Part shown: positions 48,721-62,300 of the stretch, piece by piece
Position numbering within the stretch: the first letter of the stretch is position 1
Layout of the letters: each line of letters opens with the position of its first letter
Source of the DNA: Ptiloglossa arizonensis
Taxonomy: Eukaryota; Arthropoda; Insecta; Hymenoptera; Colletidae
Direction of reading: 5' to 3'
Assembly (NCBI RefSeq): GCF_051014685.1
Contig: NC_135058.1
Location: forward strand, 7,974,811 to 8,038,810
DNA length: 64,000 nucleotides
Program-made: the position numbers and the translations under genes
Notes under the pieces: generated by a model
The model's database searches: none
What the model saw: only the letters and a program-made list of their open reading frames with translations
Told to the model about the DNA's origin: nothing

Positions 48721-51700
48721 ATTTTGTTAAGGAAGGATATCGTCTTTCGTTGATTCGGAAATTTTTTCCTTGATTTTGACGCCATTTTTCCTGACGTAGT
48801 CTCTCGATATACGAGAGAGACGCAATAGTTGCTCGATAACAGAGAATTTAGAATAATCGTGATAGTAGACGAAACGATAGAAATCTTTTCGTACCGCGCT
48901 AACTAAAGTTTTCTCCACTATGGAATTTCTTTTTCTCGCGGAAAGAACATTAGTATCGTCGACTCGTATCGGCCGATGAAATTTTTAAGGTTTCCTCGAT
49001 CCGCATAGGTTCTTACAAACGTCGATGCAAGTAGAACGAGCGAGCAATGGACAGACACGTTGGACGAGTCATAGTCGCGTACCTGTTGAATCTTGAACGT
49101 TATTTTTCTCGAAAATCACGACTCGAACGATCAAATTTCATCGCGTATTTTCGATTCATTTTCACGCGTAGAACAATCGTATCGCGTACCGATGATTATC
49201 AGATACTTTGTACATTCAACGCGAACGGTTCCAGCAAATGTACAAAAATGATACAACGCGATGTAAATGTGTTCAAAAAACAGGGACAATCGCACGGGGG
49301 GAATGGTTGCTTTACAAACTATTGTACGTCAGTGTCTGACATTCATTCCTGATAAATCACCGGTATTCCCACCTTGCGAGCAGGTAATCTCCCTCGTCAC
49401 GTTCGGTCCGTATGACTGATGGAGGACCGACGTGAAAGAGATCGGACTGTTAGTTCTCTTGGTGGTGAGCACCAAGGGTTTTCGTCGCGATACGAAACAC
49501 AACGATACGTAGATCAACCTTCGAAAAGTCACGGAATACGTTAACCTTTAAGAAAAAATTTTATAGCACGACGAAGGGTTCGGTTGTTGGAACAACTACG
49601 GTTTCGGATCCAGACTTCAAATCACAGTTTATTCTTCGTGGCGTACACTCGCTTTTTGCGATGTCGAACGAGGTGGAACATCTCGGATAACTTTTTCTCT
49701 CGAACTCTTCTCCCTCGAGTTCCTAATGTGACATTTTTATCTCTCTGGCTGATTTTATTACGATCCGTGCGGAAGGAACGAAATCACCCCTTGAACGGGG
49801 CTCTGTCGAATTGTACAAGTCGTCACTGTTCGAGACGGTGTTCAGCCTATGAAGAATTAAGTCAGTAATTTATTGTTCACGGTGTCGAAAAGTATAATCG
49901 TTTCTCTTTAAAGCGAGCAAAACTGCATCGAAAAGGGACGACTTTTGACGTAGTTACAGCCATTGTACGAAACCTCTGCATTTTCACTCCTGCCTTGTAC
50001 AAGGTGCCTTTTAGAAATCCATGATTTACAACGCAATTAGTTATTGAGACAGCGTTGGTAAAGCTACGTAGCCACACTCGGGAGAATGTTCTCGAAAATA
50101 CACTTCCTCAAAAATAATTTCCATTTCCGCGCGAGTCATAAACCATGTGCACTCCATATGCTTTGTAAAATCGTACAGCCAGCAGCTACAACAGTCAAAT
50201 TTTCTTAAAACGATAAAATCCCTATCGAAAAATTCTTTCTACCTGACACCAGTTTCCATATCGCAGTTGCTTCAAGCTGTCGAAGCGTTTGCAACTTCGC
50301 AAAAAAAAGCAAACAAAGCTCGTTGAAACTGCTTATTCGATTACTCTTTCTCGAACGGAACAAGGCCACGTATTCGATTACTATTTTCAAACGGAACAAG
50401 CAACGCTCACGGTACGTTGGCCCGTAGTTGGAGAAAGCGAGAAGAAGGCTGAGAAACTGGAGAGACGAGTTAAATTTCAAATTAGAATCGAACGCTCGAG
50501 GGACCGTTCGTCTTATTCGGATACGAGTTGGTCGTCTACGCGACTCACCGGAGTGCTTCGGGCGCCCTTTGTTAAGGATTACAAACGTTTTGTCCGCGGT
50601 GGAATCCTCTTTCCCAAATTAACTTCTTCGGCTGCTCGGACTTGCCGCGGTCCCTACCGAGAGGCCATTATCGTCGCGGCTCTGTCCCCTCCGTCTGGAG
50701 TCTCCCTTTCTTTACGCTGGAGGTTTTGGCAACAAGCTCGTCGTAAATTCACCGGATAATTCTTCCACTCCGGCGTTAACCTATATAACTCGCGATTTAT
50801 TACGGCTTATAACGGGTCGGTTTTCGGTGTCTCCTTGTTGCCGACTCCCATGAATTCGCCGCTGAGCGCCCTTTAAGAATCTGTTTGCTTGCCAAGTGCA
50901 AATTCGCGTTGTCTCGGCTGCGAGCAAGGATTCTCCGTGTAATGGAAGCCATTATACCCACCGATCGACCATTTGTTATTAACCACGGTTATGCCTTCTG
51001 TTACTTGGCGTTGAACGTTTCACCGCCGCTGCCGTGCGATACACGTATCCGGGCTAATGTCTTCGTCTCGATCCATCTACGATTTCCTGCTAATGTTTTC
51101 GTGCGCGTTTTTCGTTCGTCTATAAAATTTTCACTTCGAATATACTTGTATCGCAATAAAGCGTCGAATAAAATTTGAGAAATATACACGACGTTTAAAA
51201 ATATGCGAGAACAATTCTAAAAGCCAATTCGACGCGTTGAAATGAGGAAAGAAGTTTGTACAAGTGTATGTCCGATACCACCTTCTTTCTCAATTACAAT
51301 GACTTTGATATTGTACCTGATTGTACTTGATTTGAATTTTTTCTTATTTCAATCCGTTGAATTTCTTTCTAAAATTGTGCCCATATGTTTTGAAACGCAC
51401 TGTAAACGTACGCGATTCTTCTTCGCGAACGAAACGTGGACTCGACTATTTCTAATTTACAATCGAAAGTCGACTAACCGAAATTTTGATATCGAAACCT
51501 ATCGAGCAGATTCTCAAAAGGAACGAAGCAAATCTCTCCGATGCGCTCTGAAACTGTACCGAGTGTATTCGATAACGCAAGCAACAATCGTTGTCCGAAC
51601 GTTCGTAGTTTTTATTTCGATCACAGTGGATCGATCGGGGTTGAAATTCGTCCGCTCGAATTGTTTCGTCGCCGTGTTATTCTCGATGATCGACGTTCCG

Positions 51701-52992
51701 CTTCGATCTCGGTTGTCTCTGTTTCGTAATTTCGAAAGGGAGAACAACGACGAAACTCGGGCAACGAGATTAAAGATCCGGCTCTACGAATAAAGAGTAC
51801 CGAAGTGAATTTCAAACGCTTCGGTGGACAACTAATCCGACCTCTCCCCCGGCGCGTTGTATCGCCTCGTAATTTATTTTAAATTCGTAAACGGTGCCCC
51901 GTTTCACCGGACGTTGAACGCAAAAAAATCCTCCCGGTTCCCTGACGTCCGCCGATGAAATTTCAAAGCCGTTTAAGAGCAACATCCGTCCGTGACGTCG
52001 CATCGTGGATTAAATCGCGCGAAATTGTCACGAATTCCCGGCCGCGTGTAAATTCCAGGCCGGCCAAATAACAGGACGCATTAACGAAAATTTATCCACT
52101 CGCTCGCGCACCGCGTAACTCATCGACGATTTAAGGGGCCGTTACGGTTGACCCTCGCTGGGAATAAACTAAATGTAGCTTAAACAAACGAACGTCCGCG
52201 ATAAAACTCATAGCCGTCCAAACGGGGGCAAACGGGGACCAAACGGGAAAAAAAGTTCGGTTTTCCCCTTAATTCCGTCGCGAGCGAACGGACACCACCG
52301 TCCCTCGCCGCCCCTCACCGCCCCCCGTATCAACGTATTTATCTCGTTCACGAGGCACGCCGTTAGACGCGCGAGCGAACGCGTAGACAACGGAGCGTCG
52401 AACGAAATACGACCGACGACGATATATTTTTTGACACCGTCACCGGCCGACCGTTTACCAGTTGTATTACTACGTATCTCGTTTACACCCGAAACGACCC
52501 CTCCTCCCCACCACCTCTGAAAATACACGATGTTCCTTTCGCGCGACCCGTTGCGAAATTTACCGCGTCGGTTCGGATTAATTTCGTGCGCTCCGCGAAT
52601 CGGGGTTTTCCCTGGTAACCGGAGAGAGAAACGATCGGTGGAACGCGAGAACGAACAGTTTGTACAGACCGATGTTGCCGATCCGTAAGAATTTCCACGA
52701 GGTTAGAAACGGCGGATGTTTGATTGGACGCGACGAATAGTTGGTCGAAAGGAATACATTTGTAACTGCATTTTGGAAGACGGTGAGCTCGAGGCACTGT
52801 TCGGAGTAACGTTCGTATTGTCGATTAGACGAGGTAACAATAGAGGAATCTATCGTGATAAGAATTGTACTATTACTATTGTTTCACTGTTATTACACGT
52901 CGACGATATTGGTGTTAGATAGCTGAAAGAGACACACGGTATGCACGCTCTATATTCGTAATGTGTACTACAGTACGCGGAACTATTACCCT
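48721..52992. other. Gene-less stretch
   Basis: I see no supportable gene. The part from about 51810 to 52700 is GC-rich. Frames at 50289-50759 and 51242-51793 are open for 156 and 183 codons but have no recognisable domain and are overlapped on the other strand. Confidence 0.5.
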
Positions 52993-53055
52993 CGGAGGCG
53001 TGGCTTCGTGTCCGTGGAGGCGTGGCCTCGTATAACCGAAGGCGTGGCTTCGTGG
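52993..53055. repeat. Short minisatellite, three copies of GGAGGCGTGGCTTCGT
   Basis: GGAGGCGTGGCTTCGT, GGAGGCGTGGCCTCGT and GAAGGCGTGGCTTCGT follow at spacings of about 21 and 24 bases. Confidence 0.85.
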
Positions 53056-55347
53056 AGATCCGATTTTCGGCACGCAGCACGATTTCCCCAGAATTTACTT
53101 CCGAAAATGTTACCGTTACGACACTGCAAGACACAATTGTTGAACCGTCGCCGTACGAACGAAATCATTTCTCCCTGAACGCCGTGTTAAATTTCCTTAA
53201 TACGTAACACTATTACACCGAAATGTACACATTTACAATACTTGCACCGCGAGGACACGAAATTACTCGTCCCGTGCGGAATGCGGAGGAAAGTCAAGTT
53301 TGTTTGCCAAGATACGTATCTGGGTTAACGAGGAGTTAGATAAGCCGTAACGCCGCTACTTTGTCGCGCGTTTCTGAATTTGCGCATTTCGATTTATACC
53401 TAGCACTTCCAAATTCACCGTTCGTACTGTGCAAGTATATTCCACGAGCAGAAACGAGACAAAAAATGTTACTATTGTCTGTTCACTTTTATTACGAGTT
53501 TTTAATAGAATAATTTTTTACTCGGGCTTACGTAACGTATTTGTCTTAGGTTTACTTACACAATATGCGACGAGACTCGATCAATTTTAGAAACAAATTG
53601 TACGATATAGTATTTTGAGTTCTTGGAGGAAAGCACCCCTGTGAGTAAACAATTCTGCGCACACACAGAACGTGTACAGTGTACCTGTTGGTGTTAAATG
53701 GCACTGAAAATATTTAGTCTATTCAACGAACAACGAACACCGTAAAAAGTATTGTTCGAAAGCTCAATGACGAAAAAGAGTCACGATCTTGTTATTTCGG
53801 TTACCGGAACGTGGAATTTTGTACCCTGCAATTTTTAAACGGTACGACGTCTCTGCTTTTGTGCAACATTGAAGTCGAAACGAAATTTTATTTCCCCCCT
53901 TTGTTTCGCGCAAAGATTGTTAAAACATCGGGCAAAGATATACTCGTACCTGCAGCATCGTACTCGCCGGCAGTCGAGGCCAACCAAGATTCCAGACAGG
54001 TTCGTTTTCCTGATTTGATTTGAAATGCAAATGATAGTAAAACGTCGGGTCTCTCATTAGTCAACGGGGCTTCGTTTTTTATTTGCCGTAACGCTTTGTC
54101 TGGCGCACACAGGTCGCATTTCGAAGCGACGGGAAATAGGATGAGCCGAGTTTCGAATTTCATCGAGGTAGGGTGTCTCGTTAAGATCGATCTGCGAGAA
54201 ATTGTACCGTGTACCTGGAACAGAAAATAATAAACGCCCCGTGAAAGAAGGAGCACGATTAACGAAAAAGAAACAATGCGTGAAATTGTTCCACTATCCT
54301 GTATCGGACGAAACAATAATCGCCGCTCAGATATTGAAACTAACCGGCGCGGTATCTACTTGTCCGATGAATTTTAAACAATTCGTTGCGAAGCATTAAT
54401 TAACGAAAATTACGAATCAGGGGGAAAAGATTTTCTTCCACGTTGTACGCTCTTTAGAATAATTAGAGGTCTTGGTGTTTGAAGAAGCGAATGGAGATTA
54501 AATTCCGTCGAACGAAATATCAAAATCGAGTAAAATATAAAAAAAATTCATAACACCGAATAAGTTCTCGATTTGCGCGAACGATGTGTCCCGTGGTATC
54601 TTAACTTCAAAATTTAATCGAAGATATCCAGTACGTATTCCTTCACGAAAAAAAAGGAAAAAAAAGAAATGAAAATTTGATTTAACACACAAATCCGTAC
54701 ACGTACGCACATAAAGACACAAACGAGTTGGTTCGCGATCCCTCGCCTACAAGACTCACTGTTCCTTTTATTCGCTGAACGAGAGAGACGTTCGGAATCG
54801 ATTTCACCGACGCGATAAAGGCTCACCGGGATCGTTCCGAGCGTGTCGTCGATTCTTAACATTCCCTTATCCCCCGAAACGCGGTGGTTTAATTTTAACG
54901 GGCGGCTTAATTAACGTCCCCGCGGCCACCGGTGGCCAAGATTCACCCGTCCGTCCCCTCCATTTGTTCCTGTCCGCGTAATTCGATTTTACAATGAGTC
55001 GCGGACGAAGATTTTTGAACACGTTCCTCATTAGGCGATCCCGGACCGCGAGCCCTTTGTGGAATCCTTCTTTTCCAGTCGCTCGAGAATTCACGGCGAC
55101 GAGCGCGCTGCGGGATTAATTCCTCTTTATATGCACCCACCGGCGTCTCATTTTCTCTCACGAGCTCCCGGGAATATGACAAATGGATCCCCGATCGTGG
55201 TTCCGCGTGAATTTCGATGGGAGATCCTCCCGAGGACACTCGAGCGGCGGCGCAGCGAAAGGGTGGCAAACGGGGAGATTGGGTAGGGGGAGGGGAAGGG
55301 GAGGGAGCGAGCGCTTTCGTTCCGGTTCGAAATCCTATTTGGATACG
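53056..55347. other. Gene-less stretch
   Basis: I see no gene. A purine tract (A-rich) lies at 54648-54670. The end, from about 54870 to 55330, is GC-rich with a G-rich tract near 55271-55310. Confidence 0.5.
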
Positions 55348-55384
55348 ATCCCTGTAATCCCTTTCCGGAACGGATTACAGGGAT
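55348..55384. repeat. Perfect 13-bp inverted repeat with 11-base loop
   Basis: ATCCCTGTAATCC at 55348-55360 is exactly reverse-complemented as GGATTACAGGGAT at 55372-55384 around CTTTCCGGAAC, a loop that itself contains the palindrome TTCCGGAA. It would form a strong stem-loop as DNA or RNA. Confidence 0.9.
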
Positions 55385-56977
55385 AATTTTGCCGAATCGA
55401 TCTTAATCAGCTTTTCATCTGGTACAAACCGACGAGAAATTCGACGATTCCTCCCACCTGGCCCCCACTCCTCCTCCTGGACCACTGCGTCGCGTCAAGT
55501 GCTAGATGCGCTCCTAATAAAACGTTCCGTTTCGTCGGTGGTTTCACGCGCAGCCCTTCCGGGTAACTCTTCTTCTCTGTTTCTCTCTCTCTCTCTGTCT
55601 ACGCCAACATTCCTCCTCTTTCGAGCCGCGATATAAACGAGCCGAGTTCAGGAACCAGGTTACACGGTAAAAACGGGCCGAGTCGATCCCCCTGATCTCG
55701 AAACTTTCTCGATTCACCGTGATCCGGCGTACTGTTTGCGATGGAGGAGCGTAGCGATAAGTCGAAAAGTAGAATCGTGCGCGGCCAATGGCGTAGCCGC
55801 ACCAACGGACACTGTTCCTCGTCAATCGCGGACGACCTCTACGACACTTCCGGGGACAGTCGACAAGGCACGACGGGTTGCGTGGAATTTGCCAGAAAAT
55901 GTATCAAATCCCCATCCTCGATGCTTGGAACATTATTCTTAACCAACGTCTGTTTAAATGTATACATTACTCGTTTTGAATCATCTTATCGATAATCATC
56001 TCTAGATACCAGAGAGACGAATATTATAAGAGGAGATCCAAGATCGAGTATCGATTAAGCATAAATGAATATTACTGTATTATTGACGCAATTGCTATCT
56101 TCTTCCCCCTTCCTTGTTCTGCCAGTTACGTTTTCGATCGTCACCAAAATACTACCACATTAAACGAGATCCAAATATTTACGCGAACTTGCAAACACAT
56201 GCTCCTTACGTTTGCTTTCGTTTTCACGAAACTTGCATTCGCAGCCTGCGATCGTTCTCGAATTATACCGAGGAAACCTAATCCGTAACGGTGTTCCCCT
56301 CCAATTCGAGGTCACGCCCCCCTCGATAGGTGTCCCTTATCCGTCGACCCGGTCCCGTGACCGCCACGAGTCTACGCCACTGCGAACCGATCCACACCCG
56401 AGACTGTTCCCGAAACCAACTCAATTCTACGTTTCCCCGAACCGTCGATTCCGTTCGTTCACGGTGGACGAGCTGATCGAGATTAATCGCATTCCGTCGG
56501 CCCGCTCCTGCCTCCTCTGATTGACGACAGCGATTAATACAGGTCGTCAGATTGCGCTCGGGGTAAACTGGCGTGTCCTCGATGCGAACGCGTCCGCGAG
56601 GAAGTGTACGCCGCTGGTACGTGATGTTTGCTCACGAGGACCGCGTTCTCATTAACGGCCAGATGGTTGTTGACGTATCGTTCGCGCGTCATCGGTCGTG
56701 TCTACGATGCGAGCGTGTCCGCGGACATCGCGCAGGAGGCGAGCGTTCTTGACCGTTTCTGAGCTTGCGAGCGTTCGTTTCGGGGCTTCGAACAATGAAT
56801 AATTCATCGAGAACCCCTCCGGGGGCCCGTAGGAAACACAGGATTAACCGTTGGTCGATCGATTGATTTTTTTTTTTTTTTTTTCACCACACGAATTCAT
56901 AGTTCGTTAGCGTTTGATCAAACGAAACTCGGAGACGCGCTCGGCGTGCCGATCGCTGATCACGGCTGGACAGGGAC
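55385..56977. other. Gene-less stretch with a CT simple repeat
   Basis: A CT-rich simple repeat lies at 55580-55597 and a run of about 18 T at 56866-56883. An 84-codon frame starts with ATG at 55741, but I cannot link it to any protein family or splice signals. Confidence 0.5.
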
Positions 56978-57275
56978 GAACAGGTGTCTCGGAACAGCGT
57001 TGAACCTAGGAATCGAAGTGTTCAGGAGAACGTTAAGTTTATTACTGGAAGACAGCGTTGAAAACCTGTTGCAAAATCTACTTCTCCAGCATCCTCTCTT
57101 TTGAAGATCATTATATTCGCGCTACAAATTTGACTGTTGAATGGGGGGCTGAACAGGTGTCCTGGAACAGCGTTGAACGTAGGAATCGAAGCGTTCGAGG
57201 GAATCTACTATTGGAAGATTGTGTTGCAAACCTGTTGCAAATCTATCTCTCCCGTTCTCTCTCTTTTGCTAAAAA
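56978..57275. repeat. Two-copy tandem duplication, 173-bp period
   Basis: GAACAGGTGTCTCGGAACAG at 56978 recurs as GAACAGGTGTCCTGGAACAG at 57151. Both copies continue with CGTTGAACSTAGGAATCGAA, a TACTATTGGAAGA-like block, AACCTGTTGCAAA and a CTCTCTTTTG end. The first copy has about 12 extra bases in the middle. Confidence 0.9.
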
Positions 57276-58915
57276 TTCAGCTACGATGTTAAAACCTTCT
57301 ATCAGATTTAAGATTCTTTACTCCTGGCAAGATTCACCCTTACCTGAAGCCTCACAAATATATCTTCCACGATAGTGTTATACCGTAAAGTTTTAAACGA
57401 TTTAAATTCCGAAGGTTCGTATCGCGTGAAGATTCTGACACAATGGTTTCGTGCATCCACAGTTTCCCCGGAAGAAATATTTCTAATATATTCAATTTTG
57501 CGTTCACATGGTAGCAAGGGAAACCATTCGAAAGAATTCGTACAACGATAGTTTCGTTGGATTTTCATGGTCGAAATTTCATCAAAAATAATTTCGAAAC
57601 GCGTTAGGACGAGACGCGGTATATATTCGATAACGATTGTTCGCTGGCTAACTCGTGTCGGGCCTGTTAAACGCGTCACGCGAGCGCAATGTAATGCACG
57701 GTAATTTTATTTTAATTACACTTAATGTTTAATGACGGCCCGTTGGATGAAAGAATATTTTCACAATAATTGCGTACACCTAGCCGTTAACGCGCACCGT
57801 TAAATTTTCATCGAAGATTGACAATTACGGCCGAATTTCCCGGCTGAAAGGCAAAATTTCGAGCGAACCAACGCTCGCCAGATTGTTGCTGTTAGGAATC
57901 GTCTCTGGTAGCGTTTTTTTCTCGACCGGTGTTTCCCTCCCGCGTGTCTCGTCGTTTTATTTTATTTTTAAAGCGTCTCTGCACATTTCCCAGACAACGT
58001 TTCTCCGCGGTTCGATGAATTTCATTTAAAATGTCGAATGCGTATCTAAAAAGCGACGTAAACTCGCGCAAAACGGATTCCACGGGCGTCCAATGCGGCG
58101 CGCGTTCAAAAACTCCATATTTCCGAAGCACAAAAGCGTCGCTGACGATTTCGCCTTGAACATCGATTCGTCCCTTTGTACCGGAACAAACGAGTATGCA
58201 AACGCGAACCCAGTGGAATACCAAGTGTTTGTTGTTTCACCATTTTCATTCTCGGCAAACATGTCGACGTTGGCTCAAAGGCTCCCGCGTTCCGCGAAAG
58301 AAACAAGGAAAAAAGAGACACGAAAGTGTCCGTCGAACGATGCTTCGTTCCCGCTGGGATTAATTTTCGCAATGGCGTCCGGCGAGCTAATTTTCGAAAT
58401 ATACGAAATTTAATCACGAGGCGGATATACGTACTAGATAGAGCTGCGTTCCGATGTTATTATAGTTGCATTTTTGGTTGAAAGTTTGGTACCTGATTAC
58501 GTCTTCTAAGAGACGTCTTTGAAACACTCGAGACGGAGTCATGCGACCATCGTATCGATACTTGTCGATCGCGTCGAGTTTAGTACCTGTTGAATCGCAT
58601 TCATCGGAAAGAAAAGAAGCAATGGTAACACACGACTAATAGTATTTTAAAGAATGTAAGAAATTTTGTAAGAAGGAACAAATGTAACAAATGTAACAGT
58701 GATGTTAAGAATCTACTGGAAATAATTTGATGCGTTGAAAATTGATGCATTTTTACATTGGTACATTTCCATTAATATTGCACTTTACACTTCGTTTCTT
58801 TTTTTTACTAATCGAAAGAATTCGTAGAAGGAATTCGATCGAAAGATTTCATCGAAAGATTCTGCGAGTTGTTTAAATTCTAACATAGGTGCCCGTGTCA
58901 GCTTCGACTAATCAA
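57276..58915. other. Gene-less stretch
   Basis: I see no gene or clear repeat. The part from 58600 to 58900 is AT-rich. Confidence 0.5.
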
Positions 58916-59312
58916 ACAATCCCAAGAACTGATCTCTCACCTCTCCATTTCCTTTTCCATCTCTCCCTCGACCTTCTTGTCTCTCACGTCTAGCCCCCAA
59001 AAAGGTACAAGACACTTTGGTAACAATTGGACACGAGTTACCAATGCCTAACAAACACACGACAACCCCTAGCGTTTGGTTTAGACTCGAGGTGTGAACA
59101 TTCTGACCAATAGTCGATACTCCTCGTCTCCCAACTGTAACCTTACCGATCTTTCCACCGACAAGTTCAAGGACTCTTCTCCATTTCCTCTTCCAACTCT
59201 CCTTCGAGCTTCTTATCTCCCACACCCATCCCCAAGAACGATACAAAGCACTCTGGAAACGATACGCTCGATCGCGGTACCGTGGTCTCTCTGGCACGAG
59301 TTGCCAAACGCC
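58916..59312. repeat. Diverged two-copy duplication, 236-bp period
   Basis: CCATTTCCTTTTCCATCTCT near 58945 is matched by CCATTTCCTCTTCCAACTCT near 59181. Both copies continue with a CTCGASCTTCTTRTCTC block, a CCCCAARAA block, ACAARRCACTYTGG and CACGAGTTRCCAA. The sequence between the copies (59050-59160) is not shared. Confidence 0.8.
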
Positions 59313-62300
59313 GAGCAGATGGCACGGCTAGACGAAATATCACGTTTTCGTCCCGATGAATTGTCACCGGCATCGCCACGTCCCGTACGCTTAATCCTGC
59401 TTTTTCGACCGTTTCGTTCGTCCGTCCGTCCGATACGACGGACGTATCGATTATATTCGTGCGACGAAGTGGCTTCGTTTGCCGCAACACCGAGCCACCG
59501 TATGTTTTTTCTGCCAGAAGCTCGGATCGATAACTGGTTTTTTAATGGCAGATCCGCGAACTGGACGGGAGAGAGGAGACACCCGGACCGCGTGAATCTC
59601 GTTAGCGCGCGAACGACGACGTCATCGCTTTTCGAAAATTCGTTATTTCGACGGCACGGGTACGTCCGTCTGTGTGTCACGCGCGAAAGGATATTACAGC
59701 GCTGCGAGCCTCGCGCTGAAATATTTTCACGATACCGCGGTGCGCATCGATTTTACACAGCGTTCGTTATTGGGCATCAACTGCGCGCCAGACCGGACAA
59801 GTATTTCCTCCCCTGTTTTTCTTTCGTTTCCGTCTTTCCTGTCCGTGCGTTCCCCGGGCACAATTCGCGCTCGTGGTAAATTAAATTTTTCCGATTGCCC
59901 GCGGTCTTCTTTGCTCACGATTCTCGCGCGGTTGAATCGCCGACGTTGCGAAATCACCGGTGCACGATGTTTAGCCACGTCGCCGCGAGCGAGTGTCGCT
60001 GCGTCTTGAAAAATTCATTCCTCGAAGCGGATTACGCGCCGGGTCCGTCTCGCGGAGGAACGACGACGGTGAGGGGGTGTAAAAGGAAATTATATTGCTC
60101 GTTGGAAAGATATTTCAAAGTTTCGCGGTCGTTCGCCGCGAGAAGAGAAAGATCGAGTTCGGTGTCGTTCGCAGGAAGAAATGGAAGAAATATTGACCAA
60201 TCGACGAACGAAAGAGTTTAAGAAAGATGGAAGGGACACGATTCGCGACTTTTTCGCGTTGATGGAACGTGTAAACTTTCGTGGCCAATGACACGAGACT
60301 TAAGGGTCGTTTGGGACCTCGTTCAGTAATTGCGGGGAAGGGAACTCTTTACGATGGTTGCCTGTTGCGATATTGTAAGCGTAATATTTAAGCGATATTT
60401 GCTTGTATATTCACAATGGAGGAGAAACAGTCTGAATTGAATTGTTTTAAACGCCTCGAAGCTCCCTGTCGCGCGAAAGAAGGGAAAGGAAGGAAGAGAG
60501 GAACTTCGTTTCCGTTCTGGGTCTGCTGGCGAATTCGTCGGTAAAGCTACCCATAACCTCACTTGGCCCTCTGGTGGCGAGAACGAGAGGCGCCAGGAAT
60601 CGTGACGCATGCGCGGAATTGGACTTTCTTCGTGGAAGTTTATAATTTACGGTGTACCGAGCAATGGAGTTTTCAAACATAATTGTATTCGTCGGACACA
60701 TAGTTTCGCGTTAACGCGTCTCTGCTGAACTGGAAACCGAATCGTGTACTCGCTCTTGCTTGATATTGCTCGGGAATAAATTATTCGAAAAATTCTTGTA
60801 TCTCGGGATCGTGTTTCCGATCGTTCAACAGTTTCCAACATCGCTCGAACACGTAAATTACCCGATAGACCGTGCGATCGAACGATCCACCGTTTCGTTC
60901 AATCTCTCCCGGAACGCGTGCAAAAAATCAACTCGAGGCCAGGCCCCCCTCCTCCCCCGTTCCCTTTCACGAGCTCTCTGAAATGTATCGCGAGATTGTC
61001 GATTTCCTTATCGACGGCACGAGCCCGAGATAAAGCGATTCGCTTGTTACTTTACGGGAAATCAATAGGCCGCTCGCTTGTGTACACGAAGGGGCCGTGA
61101 GGGTTGGACGTGGAAAAAAATCGAGTGAAAACAAAAAAGCAAACAAAAAATGAACAAAAAAGAACGGGATAAAAAAAGAAAATTCTAGCCGGCCGTTATC
61201 GGAGGCTCTCGCGCGTTGGCTCTCCGGACGGCCGCTTTTAATCCGTTAAATGCCATTTCCTTGTACACGTCAGCTGCGGACCAATGAGCTTTGGAGGCTC
61301 CGAATGTCCGCCACTTCTCCTGCCATTCACTGCCAGAGGCCGGGGACCATCCTCAAGTGCTCTCTTAGCCTATTCCGCTGGGAATCCATCGGGATTCCCC
61401 GTTCGCGTGTACACGGCCGCGCGTGTACCGTTCCAATTCTCCGGTACCCGCGCCGATACGAAACCGGAAGCCGAGTCTTCATCCGGGAAATTGCAGTCGA
61501 TCCCGAGGCGCGAATTCGCACCTGGCTGACCCGATCCTGGAACCGTTCATCGGCAGAAAAAACAAACGAAACGTAACAAAACGGAAAAAGGACAAATGGC
61601 AGATCCTCGGGCCGCGTTGGCCCCTTGTAGAATCACGGCCAAACGAGTCGAGTGTGTACACACGAGTACAGAAATTCGTGCCAACCGTTAGGGGAATACC
61701 ATCTCTGGCGTATTTCTGCTTGTCGCTATCCCTTCTCCCACCCGACTCGCGCGCTGTGACGTTACGAAGGCTGCGCGACGTAGCTGCGCAGAATCATTAC
61801 GCCGCTGACCGTACAGCGGAACGGTCGAAACTTTCGAAAGCTCCGAAGCGGTCCACGCGTGCGGAGATTCGTCGAAGATTGTCCGCGAGTTCGATCGACC
61901 GTTCTTCACGCGGAAAAGACCAGTGGGAAATTACGGGAAAACTTTCTGCAAACCTCGACCAGATGCACGGACCGTTTAACGTAGAAGAAACTAACCCACA
62001 TTTATATTTTAAAAAGTCACCGATCCGAGTATCGCATCCTTTCCTAGACACGTGCCGTAACGTGTTGAAAATTAATTCCAGTTTGTCTATCATTAGTCTT
62101 GCATATTTCATCGGAACGATTCGTAAATGTACATTTGAATATATGAAATATTAATTTTTCATTGCACAGTAACCTATTATGCAGATTTAAATGAATTTTG
62201 TTCAATTTTTTCCACGTGTTCTAATGTATTAAACATCCGTGCTAAATTTATACGTGATGTCGTTAAAATAAAATATTCATTACACTGGTTTCGTGTACGG

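Noticed and set aside
49877..50077. Minus-strand frame that looked faintly like a transposase C-terminus
   Set aside because: I could not match any conserved block of a known transposase family.
51242..51793. 183-codon plus-strand frame with a hydrophobic N-terminal part
   Set aside because: The Leu/Phe-rich start resembles a membrane segment, but the rest is Arg-rich without motifs and overlaps minus-strand frames.
59094..59879. 261-codon plus-strand open frame
   Set aside because: It is Arg/Ser/Pro-rich with no recognisable domain, lies in CpG-rich DNA, and is overlapped by long frames on the other strand. Its first part reads through a sequence duplication.
61423..62154. 243-codon plus-strand open frame
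   Set aside because: There are no motifs and the composition is low-quality basic. Opposing frames overlap it and no splice or promoter context supports it.
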